Shown in pieces: positions 36,833 to 45,350 of a stretch of 64,000 nucleotides of DNA (the stretch's first letter is position 1; the number at the start of each line of letters is the position of its first letter). The translations under genes and the position numbers were made by a program. The stretch lies in assembly GCF_015265455.1 (NCBI RefSeq), contig NZ_CP054492.1, positions 1,488,001 through 1,552,000 on the forward strand. The letters run 5' to 3'. Under the pieces are notes generated by a model, which was given only the letters and a program-made list of their open reading frames with translations, was not told the origin of the DNA and searched no databases. The DNA comes from Candidatus Sulfurimonas baltica. GTDB lineage: Bacteria; Campylobacterota; Campylobacteria; Campylobacterales; Sulfurimonadaceae.

Positions 36833-37783
36833 CTACTTCATCTTATTATATATCTCTTCAAGAGCATCAATAAAGAGATTGCTGTCATTTGGACATCTAC
36901 AAACTCTATACTCTTTAAAACCTAACTCTTCTGCTATCTCTCGATACTCTATCTCTAGCTCAAAATCTGTTTCAGAGTTATCAATAGTGAAAGCTATAGG
37001 AAATATAATTACACCCCTATTTCTTATAGTTTCAAGTTTCTCCTGCAAAGATGGTTTCAACCACTCCATAGGTCCAACTTTTGATTGATACGCCAAATGT
37101 GTAGCATGAAAATTCATTTTTTCATCTTTTAGCATCTCTTTTAAAATCTCAACATGCTTTTGGACATGTCTCTCATAGACATCACCCGCATCTACTATTT
37201 TTTTAGGTAATCCATGTGCTGAAAATATAATATCAAAATCATTATAGTCGTCACTGCCCATTTTTTCTTTTATTCTCTCAATTATGGCTTTGTTATATGT
37301 TTTGTTTTCAAAAAAATGTTTTATTTCCACCAAAACAGCACTTCCTTCACTGCTGTGGTAATTCTCTTCAAAGTCTTCAAGTGATGATTTTATAGTTGTT
37401 GTTGATTGTTGAGGGTACAGAGGAATCAAGTATATCTTTTGTACTTTTTCTTTGTTTATTCTATCTATAACTTCAGGCGCAAAAGGGGGTGTATAACGCA
37501 TAGCAAAATCAACTATCACATTCTCTCCAAGTCTCTCTTGAAGTTTTTTTACTAGAGATTTCGTATGTCCTACTATTGGTGACTTGCCACCAAGTTGCCT
37601 GTATATCTCTTGTGAACTTTCAGTCCTATTAAAAACTATTAATCCACCGATAAACTTTCTCAAAAGATTACTTTTCATAGTCAATATATTTTTATCGGCA
37701 AACATATTTTTTAAAAACATCTCAACCTCTTCAAGGTTGTTTGGTCCACCCATATTTAGTAAAATAACTGCTTCTTTTTTCAT
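36833..37783 (-). CDS. hemH: ferrochelatase
   Basis: The 316-residue enzyme inserts iron into protoporphyrin IX in the last step of haem synthesis. It shows LLNMGGPNNLEEVEMFLKNM at the N terminus, YRQLGGKSPI, RYTPPFAPEVI, the catalytic His in IIFSAHGLPKKIV near residue 185, and the acidic site FTIDNSETDFELEIEY. Length is normal. The start overlaps the stop of the DUF2461 gene by four bases. Nearby ccsBA and the many haem proteins in this window make the location sensible. Confidence 0.95.
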   Translation of the reverse strand: MKKEAVILLNMGGPNNLEEVEMFLKNMFADKNILTMKSNLLRKFIGGLIVFNRTESSQEIYRQLGGKSPIVGHTKSLVKKLQERLGENVIVDFAMRYTPPFAPEVIDRINKEKVQKIYLIPLYPQQSTTTIKSSLEDFEENYHSSEGSAVLVEIKHFFENKTYNKAIIERIKEKMGSDDYNDFDIIFSAHGLPKKIVDAGDVYERHVQKHVEILKEMLKDEKMNFHATHLAYQSKVGPMEWLKPSLQEKLETIRNRGVIIFPIAFTIDNSETDFELEIEYREIAEELGFKEYRVCRCPNDSNLFIDALEEIYNKMK

Positions 37784-38484
37784 TTGCCTTCCTCTTTGAC
37801 TCTCAAACTTATCTCATAAACAACTTGTTGCAATGGTAACATATCTTCATATATCTTATAAAGTGTTTCTATCAGTTCTTCACCATTTTCTATTAAACTT
37901 GGCTCTAATATCTTATAGGTTGCCATACCCTTATATAAAAACAGATGTGAAAACATCATCTCTTTATTTATACCTGCAGGGTATCTTTTATACCCTTTCT
38001 CAATAACACTGTAACCCTTGTCCATCAAAGAGTGAAGCAGTTTATTCAGTGCTTCTCTCTTGCGTGAATCTTTTATATATTCTCGATACGCATCCAACAT
38101 AGGCTTTTCAAACCATCTTACACCTACTCCGACAAAAAGTTCTTCAGGAGAGAAGTGCATGTAAAAAGATGACGTCTGCATCCTGCTTCCATTTCCCTGC
38201 CAAAAAATAATACCAATGCGACTCTTTAATGGCTCTTTATTTGCACCCATTCTGCGAGTGTCTCTATAAATTCTGAAAAGTGATTTATTTATTTTTGGGG
38301 AAAAGTTTATAGTTGGTTCAAGAGCCATAAGATGCTCACCAAACTCCTCAACGAAGGAGCGTGATGGGTTTAGAATATAATTCTCATACTCTGTTTTATG
38401 AGCTTCAAACCACTCTTTATTGTTGTTTTCGCGGATGGCTCTCAAAAAAGGGAGTGTTTTATTAGAGAAGCCTTTAAAATCCAC
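37780..38484 (-). CDS. DUF2461 family protein
   Basis: The 234-residue protein matches DUF2461: FLRAIRENNNKEWFEAHKTEYE at the start, then SLFRIYRDTRRMGANKEPLKSRIG, FYMHFSPEELFVGVGV, and MLDAYREYIKD. The family is widespread and of unknown function, with no recognised catalytic residues. It lies 10 bases downstream of ccsBA and overlaps hemH, so it is part of the haem/cytochrome maturation operon. Confidence 0.9.
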   Translation of the reverse strand: MDFKGFSNKTLPFLRAIRENNNKEWFEAHKTEYENYILNPSRSFVEEFGEHLMALEPTINFSPKINKSLFRIYRDTRRMGANKEPLKSRIGIIFWQGNGSRMQTSSFYMHFSPEELFVGVGVRWFEKPMLDAYREYIKDSRKREALNKLLHSLMDKGYSVIEKGYKRYPAGINKEMMFSHLFLYKGMATYKILEPSLIENGEELIETLYKIYEDMLPLQQVVYEISLRVKEEGK

Positions 38485-38494
38485 ATGTAGCCTT

Positions 38495-41400
38495 TTAAGC
38501 TATTTTTCTATTTCTAAAAGCCAAAGCAATTACCACAAATATAATTGCATAAGTAATAGGAACAAAATCAGGAATAGGTACTGGGTCACCTTTAGCATAA
38601 GAGTGCATTCCCGCAAGGTAATAATTTACTCCGAAATATGTCATTATAACTGTTGAAAAAGAGAGTAATGAGATTACACTATAATTAAACTCACTATATA
38701 CTGACTTTATAAATCTTAAATGAACTACAACAGCATATACAAGAATAGTTACTAAAGCCCAAGTCTCTTTTGGATCCCATCCCCAGTATCTTCCCCAAGA
38801 CTCATTTGCCCAAACACCACCTAGGAAATTTCCAAAAGTTAAAAGCACTAAACCTACCATTAAACTCATCTCATTAATAGCATTTAACTCTTTAATTGAT
38901 AAAGATATATGTTTCTCATTTTTCTCATTTTTAAGTACAAAAAGAAGTATTGTTATAAACCCAAGAAGTGCACCCAGACCTAAAAAACCGTAACTTGCCG
39001 TAATTATTGATACATGTATGCTCAGCCAGTAAGAGTTTAGAACAGGAACTAAGTTAGTAACCTGAGGATCCATCCAGTTTAAGTGTGCAACAAAGAGGAT
39101 AAGTCCTGTCAATATCGCAGTTGAAGCCATAGTCATAGTTGAGCGCTTAGAGAAGATAAATCCTGCTAACACAGTTGCCCAAGCGATGTAAACCATAGAC
39201 TCATACCCATTTGACCATGGAGCATGTTCTGCAATATACCATCTTAAACCAAGTCCAACTGTGTGAGCTGCAAAAAGAGCAACAAGAATTAGTAAAGAAA
39301 TTTTTGAATAAATAGCCAAATTAAAACTTGGTTTTAAAATTTTAGTAAAACTTAGAATAAGAAGTACAAAACCCATTAAAAGGTATATAGGGTAAATAGT
39401 TTCAAATATATCTGCTTCATTATAAAAAACTTCCGCTCTAATTCTTCCTTCAGATGGGAGTATAGATGAACCATAAAATTTTTGATACTCAACTATTTTC
39501 TCTATTTCACTATTTGCATCATTCCAATTTCCGCTAGAAACCGCTTTGTCAAGTGTTGAAAAATAGCTATAAACAATTGCCTTAACACGTTCTACATTCT
39601 CTGGGGAAAATGTTTGTAGTGCTTCTATGGTAGAAAACCACTTATCATTAACATCATTTGGCTTAGGCCATATCTGTAAAAGATTACCAGAGTATATTGC
39701 ATAAGATATGTTAACACGCTCATCAACTTTTAAAACCTCTTTATCAAACAAGTCTCTATGTTTTGGCTCTTTTCTAACTGCTGCATCAACAGCATCAGCC
39801 AATTTATAATCACGTAAATTATCAGGATCAACAAAAAATTGAGAGAATGAAGCATATTTTGAATCTGCTTTTGCACCAATCATTTTGTTTATAATTTCAT
39901 TTTTTGTTCTGATGATTTTAACGTCTCTGTAGATATCGGGCTTCATCATCATTCCAAGCACCACTTGGTTTGAATCCAATTTTTCGCTTCCGACTTGCAC
40001 ATATGAGCCTCTGTGTATCTTCGCCAATATTTCAGTCGTCAGAGTATCCATTGGCTTCATTCTTCCTGCACTATCTTGAACAATCAGCTGACCAAATTTT
40101 TTAGAATGCTCTTTATCCAATGAGAGTATAGTTTTAATCGAAGGGCTTATTTCTTCCGCGTAAGAAGGTGTTACACTAAATAATAAACCAATAGAGAGTA
40201 ACAACCCTAATGTTTTTGCTTCACTTGCTTTTTTTGCTTTTTCTGAAAGCTTTGAAAATCTATTTCCTCTTGAAAAAAGTGACCAAAACATACCCAAGCC
40301 TAAAAGAAAATAACCTATATATGTTGGAAGTGTTCCAGGATCATTATTTACAGACAAAACTGTCCCCTTTTCATCTTGATCGTATGAAGATTGAAAAAAT
40401 CTATATCCGCGGTGTTCTAAAATATTATTCATAAAAATTCTGTACGGCATATTGATACCCTGCTCTTTGTCTATAAGTTCAACTTCACTTGCATATGATG
40501 CCGGAGACATAGAACCCGGGTATCTGTCAAGCTGAAAATCTATAAGCTTAACTCCAAACGGAAGTGTTATAATTTTAGAACCGTAAGATACATGCACGTC
40601 TACTCCATTAAACTCATTATGAGACTCACGTGCCATTCTTCCAGCTTGTCCAAAAATCATAACTTCTTTTGATATATCATCTACGCTGATTTTAAATTTC
40701 AGTGCATCTTGTCCTGGTCTTGAGGCTTTTGCCTCCGGATTGGAGACTATTTTTTCAGTCGCATGTCTGTAAAACTTGCGTAAAACAAAATTACTGCCAT
40801 CTACGCCAAAGAGTGTTCTTGTAGCAAACTCATCTCTATCACTTTTAGGCATCTCACCTTTTGCCCCACCATCCATTTTCATCCAGCTAAGAGGCATATC
40901 ATGTTGCATGTAGAGCTTACCGCCCTCTTCAAAAACTGATATAGTTGGCTTTAATAGCATTTTACCGGAGGCAAAATCCAAAGCTACAAAGTTATTTTCA
41001 TAGTATGTACCTTTTTTTAGCTTGATAGACTCGCTGGAGCCATTGCCGGTTATCATTATCTCAGCTACTTCAAAACCACCCTCAGTTCCCTCCTCTAACG
41101 TTTCAATTGCATCTGGTATATAGTCAATCAACTCTACATGTACATTTTTACCGCCAACACTTAAAGATGACGACAATGAGTTTGTAGATTTTTTTGATAA
41201 ATAGACAAATTCTGAACTTGTAGCTTTTTCATTGCCTGCTGTTGCGGTAATGTTAAAATAAGTATCTTTACTCTCCATTGTTGAAGCAGTTTCGCCCTCA
41301 CGGATAAACATTGTCCCTTCAAAACCATAAAAACGAGTTACAGCAGCGCCGATAATTATAATTAAAAAAGAGAGGTGAAAAATAAATATTGGGGCTTTTT

Positions 41401-41620
41401 TTATACTAAACATGTTGAATTTATACATATTTAGCATGAGGTTCACAGTTAAAAGTGTTAAAAGCACCTCAAACCATCTTGCATTGTAAATATCTGCCTT
41501 TGCAGTAATAGTCCCATAGTCATTTTCAACAAATGTTGCATAACCAACGGAAAATGCAAAGATTAGCATCATAATTACCATTGTTTTCATGGAGCTTAAA
41601 ACAGAGAGAAGTTGTTTCAT
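38495..41620 (-). CDS. ccsBA: fused cytochrome c biogenesis protein CcsBA (ResB-ResC)
   Basis: The 1041-residue protein joins a ResB/CcsB part to a CcsA/ResC part. The CcsB part has membrane segments near 13-30, 50-66 and 77-95, a long periplasmic region, and a further helix near 415. After an intervening periplasmic stretch (residues ~480-720), the CcsA part has eight helices and the haem-binding WWD motif GRYWGWDPKETWALV near residue 960. The system II synthase carries haem across the membrane and ligates it to CXXCH of apocytochromes; fusions of this kind are typical of Campylobacterota. The gene starts its own run after a 67-base gap from cobB. Confidence 0.95.
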   Translation of the reverse strand: MKQLLSVLSSMKTMVIMMLIFAFSVGYATFVENDYGTITAKADIYNARWFEVLLTLLTVNLMLNMYKFNMFSIKKAPIFIFHLSFLIIIIGAAVTRFYGFEGTMFIREGETASTMESKDTYFNITATAGNEKATSSEFVYLSKKSTNSLSSSLSVGGKNVHVELIDYIPDAIETLEEGTEGGFEVAEIMITGNGSSESIKLKKGTYYENNFVALDFASGKMLLKPTISVFEEGGKLYMQHDMPLSWMKMDGGAKGEMPKSDRDEFATRTLFGVDGSNFVLRKFYRHATEKIVSNPEAKASRPGQDALKFKISVDDISKEVMIFGQAGRMARESHNEFNGVDVHVSYGSKIITLPFGVKLIDFQLDRYPGSMSPASYASEVELIDKEQGINMPYRIFMNNILEHRGYRFFQSSYDQDEKGTVLSVNNDPGTLPTYIGYFLLGLGMFWSLFSRGNRFSKLSEKAKKASEAKTLGLLLSIGLLFSVTPSYAEEISPSIKTILSLDKEHSKKFGQLIVQDSAGRMKPMDTLTTEILAKIHRGSYVQVGSEKLDSNQVVLGMMMKPDIYRDVKIIRTKNEIINKMIGAKADSKYASFSQFFVDPDNLRDYKLADAVDAAVRKEPKHRDLFDKEVLKVDERVNISYAIYSGNLLQIWPKPNDVNDKWFSTIEALQTFSPENVERVKAIVYSYFSTLDKAVSSGNWNDANSEIEKIVEYQKFYGSSILPSEGRIRAEVFYNEADIFETIYPIYLLMGFVLLILSFTKILKPSFNLAIYSKISLLILVALFAAHTVGLGLRWYIAEHAPWSNGYESMVYIAWATVLAGFIFSKRSTMTMASTAILTGLILFVAHLNWMDPQVTNLVPVLNSYWLSIHVSIITASYGFLGLGALLGFITILLFVLKNEKNEKHISLSIKELNAINEMSLMVGLVLLTFGNFLGGVWANESWGRYWGWDPKETWALVTILVYAVVVHLRFIKSVYSEFNYSVISLLSFSTVIMTYFGVNYYLAGMHSYAKGDPVPIPDFVPITYAIIFVVIALAFRNRKIA

Positions 41621-41687
41621 AGATATATCCTTAAATTAAAAGGATATTCTAGTTAAAATTAACTAATGGACAATAAAACTCATCTCT

Positions 41688-42389
41688 TTAATTCAAAAAA
41701 TCTTCAATATACTCTGCTATATCAGCAATTGCTTCGGTAGCTTTTGCATAATACACCTTAGTAAAGTAGCTGTCATCTATCGCGTTGCTTTGCTCTAGAT
41801 TATTTAAAATAGATTTTTCACTCAACTGTGCAAAATAGGTCACATCCAAAACATTTCCACTTGTTCCGATGATAACCAGAAGCTCACACTCATTTAACTT
41901 TTTTGTAAGTAGTGAATATTTTGGGGCTTGTTCACCAAAAAAAATGATATTAGGTCTGAGTGGTGCGCCACAGATAGGACAGCTCTGTGCAAAGTCATCT
42001 TGCTTTTCACACCCTATATCAAAAATGGCATCACATCCCCTACATCTAATCTCTGGTAAAAAACCGTGCAAATGGACAATTTCATCTTTTTTTATACCGG
42101 CTTTTTCAAACAAATCATCTACATTTTGAGTTAATACAGATATATAATCTGGATACTTATGTTTGAGTTTTACAATAGTTTTGTGTGCATAATTTGGTTT
42201 TTTATCTTTTATATCTGCACGTCTGGCATCATAAAAGTTTTTAGTCCCCTCTTTGTTTGTTTCCAAACATCCTGCACTGCAAACATCTTCAATTCGGTGC
42301 TTTTCCCATAGCCCATCGCTATCTCTAAATGTGGATATTCCGGATTCGGCACTTATACCTGCACCTGTGAGTATTAAAACTTTTCCCAT
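41688..42389 (-). CDS. cobB: sirtuin, NAD-dependent protein deacylase
   Basis: The 233-residue protein has the NAD-binding GAGISAESGISTFRD at residues 8-22, TQNVDDLFEKAG, the catalytic His in EIVHLHGF near residue 105, and the zinc ligands CRGC...CPICG. LRPNIIFFGEQ and IIGTSGNVLDV complete the Rossmann core. The RRADI segment in place of the usual human-like sequence suits bacterial sirtuins. It removes acyl groups from lysines; substrates are unknown. It is 20 bases downstream of a small hypothetical gene. Confidence 0.92.
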   Translation of the reverse strand: MGKVLILTGAGISAESGISTFRDSDGLWEKHRIEDVCSAGCLETNKEGTKNFYDARRADIKDKKPNYAHKTIVKLKHKYPDYISVLTQNVDDLFEKAGIKKDEIVHLHGFLPEIRCRGCDAIFDIGCEKQDDFAQSCPICGAPLRPNIIFFGEQAPKYSLLTKKLNECELLVIIGTSGNVLDVTYFAQLSEKSILNNLEQSNAIDDSYFTKVYYAKATEAIADIAEYIEDFLN

Positions 42390-42409
42390 AAAAAAACCTT
42401 TATTGAAGT

Positions 42410-42694
42410 TTAGTCTATTTTAAAAGTTACTCTAAAGTCACCACTTGGGAGTTCTTTAGATTCATGGGATATATTTTTAGGAAGCCTCTCATATAGCGGA
42501 TACGGCTCATGAAAATATATACCAACCAACCTATCCTCTTTCGTTTTTAGTAAACTGATTGCGACAATTGTATTAACCATAGGTTCTGGAGGTTCGCACT
42601 CAGTTGCGTCAAACTCATAAAAAGTCAGCCCCTCTTTTTCATACTTGTATATGTCTAGTGTTGCTCTTCTTAATTCAATTAACTCTTTTTTCAT
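42410..42694 (-). CDS. hypothetical protein
   Basis: I start this protein at ATG 42694 (MKKELIELRRATLDIYKYEK), which has AAGAGAGAAG just upstream; the frame is open to 42742 but that would overlap the neighbour. The resulting 94 residues form a mixed alpha/beta soluble protein with ATECEPPEPMVNTIVAI and HEPYPLYERLPKNI. No known domain. It sits between another small hypothetical gene and cobB in the flgS operon. Confidence 0.65.
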   Translation of the reverse strand: MKKELIELRRATLDIYKYEKEGLTFYEFDATECEPPEPMVNTIVAISLLKTKEDRLVGIYFHEPYPLYERLPKNISHESKELPSGDFRVTFKID

Positions 42695-42705
42695 GCTTCT
42701 CTCTT

Positions 42706-43026
42706 TTAGTGATATATATACTTCTGCTCTTCCTGATTCCAATCAAAATAATTGGAAACTTTCTCAAAAGCTTTTAAAACAATTGTCTCATGACAATCAT
42801 TGCCGTAGATGGTTATAGGAGTATGGTAATATCTGTTATATGATTCAATTGGGTGTAGCAGTATATCTTGCCAAGTTATCTCTATTTTGCCATCATACGG
42901 CTCAAACGGCACAGTTGAGACAATTGTTTTATCTTTAATTTTACATTTAAAATGACAAACCACATAAAATCTGTCTATTTTCACATAATCGAGCAGCGGA
43001 ACTATTTTTTCACTGTTTTTGAACAT
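42706..43026 (-). CDS. hypothetical protein
   Basis: From ATG 43026 (MFKNSEKIVPLLDYVKIDRF), preceded by AGGAA at 7 bases, this is a soluble protein of 106 residues, beta-rich, with VVCHFKCKIKDKTIVSTVPF and ITIYGNDCHETIVL. A longer frame starts at 43074, 3 bases after flgS, with a weaker signal. No family recognised. Its place directly after flgS suggests cotranscription but not a flagellar role. Confidence 0.65.
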   Translation of the reverse strand: MFKNSEKIVPLLDYVKIDRFYVVCHFKCKIKDKTIVSTVPFEPYDGKIEITWQDILLHPIESYNRYYHTPITIYGNDCHETIVLKAFEKVSNYFDWNQEEQKYIYH

Positions 43027-43077
43027 GCTTATTCCTGAATATATTATATATTTAATAAGCAATTCATATTCCATTTT

Positions 43078-44061
43078 TTAAACAGCTATTTTTATCTCAA
43101 ACCCTTTTTTTTCTCCTCGTAAAAGTTCAACACTGCCCCCATGCGCTTGTGCAATTTGTCTCGACAAAACCAGTCCAAGCCCGTTACCTTTAACTTTAGT
43201 ACTTTTAAATGCTTCAAACAGCTCTGTAGTATTTTCAATTTCAACACCTGTGTCATATATATAAAAAACGTGAAAGTTGCCCTTTTTTTTGTAAATAATT
43301 TCCACAATCCCATCTTCATTCTCATCCAACTCTATTGCATCGATAGCATTTGCCAAAAAATTAGAAAAAAGCATCTCTAAAAGACCCTTATCTGCATTGA
43401 GTATAAATTTTTGAGTTGGGAAAATAAAAGTTATATCTTTGGTGTAGCCGTAATACCCGACTAACATATTTAACTCTTCTTGAAGGTCACTCCACATAAA
43501 AGGGGATATGTTTGCTTCAACTCCTTTACTAAACATTAGCGTTGCCTTGATAATCCGCTCAATTCTAGAGACTGATTTTTGTATCTCTTCGACTATTGGC
43601 AAGTTTTCTGGTAGAACTCTATTTTTAAGAGTTGAATTTAAAAGGGATATAGAACCGATTGGATTTCTTATCTCGTGTGAGAGATGAGCGGCCATTTGCC
43701 CCATAGTTGCGAGGTTCTCTTTTCTTTTTTGCTCTGTTATATCTGTAGCACTAAGCATCACTTTATCTTTGTAAGATGAGCTTTTTATCAAGTAGGAATT
43801 TTTATTAAATGATACTTCATAGTCATTGTTTTTAGGCTCAAGAAGTTCCAACAGTTCAGATAAAGATTTAGCCTGTGAGTTTTGCAAAAAAACAGAACCA
43901 TCATCGTTTAGTATCCAGATGGCATTTGGCAAAAACTCTACAACTTTCTCTACTGTATCTTGCAGATGGGCATAAGAGCTTTTTAGCTCATTAAAATCAT
44001 TCTCAACCTTGTAAGTCTGCTCTATTAAGAGGTTTAACTCTTGGGGTGTTATACTGGACAT
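43078..44061 (-). CDS. flgS: flagellar sensor histidine kinase FlgS-like
   Basis: The 327-residue kinase lacks membrane segments. An N-terminal coiled coil (LLIEQTYKVENDFNELKSSY) leads into a degenerate PAS domain (LPNAIWILNDDGSVFLQNSQ), the H box MGQMAAHLSHEIRNPIGSISLL near residue 130, and an HATPase domain with NFLANAIDAIE and GNGLGLVLSRQIAQAHGG. This cytosolic layout matches FlgS of Campylobacter and Helicobacter, which phosphorylates FlgR to switch on sigma-54 flagellar genes. The regulator is not in this window. The ATG overlaps the apeB stop by one base (TGATG). Confidence 0.85.
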   Translation of the reverse strand: MSSITPQELNLLIEQTYKVENDFNELKSSYAHLQDTVEKVVEFLPNAIWILNDDGSVFLQNSQAKSLSELLELLEPKNNDYEVSFNKNSYLIKSSSYKDKVMLSATDITEQKRKENLATMGQMAAHLSHEIRNPIGSISLLNSTLKNRVLPENLPIVEEIQKSVSRIERIIKATLMFSKGVEANISPFMWSDLQEELNMLVGYYGYTKDITFIFPTQKFILNADKGLLEMLFSNFLANAIDAIELDENEDGIVEIIYKKKGNFHVFYIYDTGVEIENTTELFEAFKSTKVKGNGLGLVLSRQIAQAHGGSVELLRGEKKGFEIKIAV

Positions 44062-45341
44062 CAGTCATTAAACCCTAAAATAATATTATACAAAGAGTAG
44101 GCATCATCTGCTCCGCAAAGCTCCCTTATTGAGTGCATGGCAAAAGTAGGAAGTCCCACGTCTAAGGTGTCAATACCAAGCCTTGTAGCTGTTATTGGAC
44201 CTACTGTTGAGCCGCATCCCATATCACTTCTTGTTACATAGTTTTGAGTTGGCTCACCCAGAGAAGATGCTACATTTAAAAACCTTGAAATTGTTTTAGA
44301 GTTTGAAGCATATCTCTGATTTGCATTTACTTTTATAACGCTCCCTCTATTTATGTATGGAGAGTGCTCTTTGTCGTGCTTAGATGGGTAGTTTGGATGG
44401 ACTGCATGTGCATTGTCCGCAGAGATAAAGAGTGATGTTCTTATTAACTGCATATACTCTTCGTAATCACTATAGAGTCTTCTAAGTGTATTTTCCAAAA
44501 ATGAACCTGCTGCACCTGAGGTGGAAGCACTTCCCACCTCTTCATGGTCGCTTGCAATAAAAAGCATAGGTGTCTGCGCATCAACACTGCAAATACTTAG
44601 CATCCCAACGTAACAGCTAAGAAGATTGTCAACTCTCGCACTTGCTATAAAATCATCATTCAACCCGACAAAAGAGGCATTTTGAGTGTCATAAAAACTA
44701 AGCTCATTCGCATATAGTTCTTTTACATCGTCAATCCCTACATGTAGAAGCTGTTCTTTTATAAAATTGTCAAATTCAAAACCTCCGGTTTCTTTAGTAA
44801 AATCTTCATTACATGTAAGAACAGGAGTTATATCTGTTTGTGCATTTATGCTTTTAGTGTTGTTAACTTCTCTGTCTAAGTGGATAGCGAGAGAGGGGAT
44901 AACAGCAATAGCTTTTTTAACATCTATCAGGGCATCTTTTATAATGTTTTGTGAATTTAAGTATGTCACTCTTCCCGCCAGAGATAAATCTCTGTCAAAC
45001 CAAGGGTTTAAAAGTAGCCCGCCGTAAGGTTCAACTCCAAGTTTTACAACCCCATGCTCTTTTATAACAGGATTTGGTTTTAGCTTCAGATTTGGGGAGT
45101 CGGTGTGCGTCCCTACCATCGTGTAGTTTTTATTATCAGAATATGTAAAAGCTATAATCGAAGAGTCGTTTCTAGTAAGGTAGTACTTCTCTCCCTTTTG
45201 CAACTCCCATTTACCGGCTTCATCAAGCTTGGTAAATCCGGCATTAGAAAACATCATTGCCATATTTTTCGTAGCATGAAAAGGTGTCGGCGAAGCATCT
45301 AAAAAGCCTAACAACCCTTCATTAAAATCTTGTTTATTCAT
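44061..45341 (-). CDS. apeB: M18 family aminopeptidase
   Basis: The 426-residue metallopeptidase has ASPTPFHATKNMA at the N terminus, zinc ligands in MVGTHTDSPNLKLK near residue 81, WFDRDLSLAGRV, DNLLSCYVGM, the catalytic acid pair in IASDHEEVGS near residue 266, and MGCGSTVGPITATRLGI near the C terminus. Family members remove N-terminal acidic or neutral residues and form dodecamers. It lies 9 bases downstream of dnaE and is coupled to flgS. Confidence 0.93.
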   Translation of the reverse strand: MNKQDFNEGLLGFLDASPTPFHATKNMAMMFSNAGFTKLDEAGKWELQKGEKYYLTRNDSSIIAFTYSDNKNYTMVGTHTDSPNLKLKPNPVIKEHGVVKLGVEPYGGLLLNPWFDRDLSLAGRVTYLNSQNIIKDALIDVKKAIAVIPSLAIHLDREVNNTKSINAQTDITPVLTCNEDFTKETGGFEFDNFIKEQLLHVGIDDVKELYANELSFYDTQNASFVGLNDDFIASARVDNLLSCYVGMLSICSVDAQTPMLFIASDHEEVGSASTSGAAGSFLENTLRRLYSDYEEYMQLIRTSLFISADNAHAVHPNYPSKHDKEHSPYINRGSVIKVNANQRYASNSKTISRFLNVASSLGEPTQNYVTRSDMGCGSTVGPITATRLGIDTLDVGLPTFAMHSIRELCGADDAYSLYNIILGFND

Positions 45342-45350
45342 CTGTTTTCC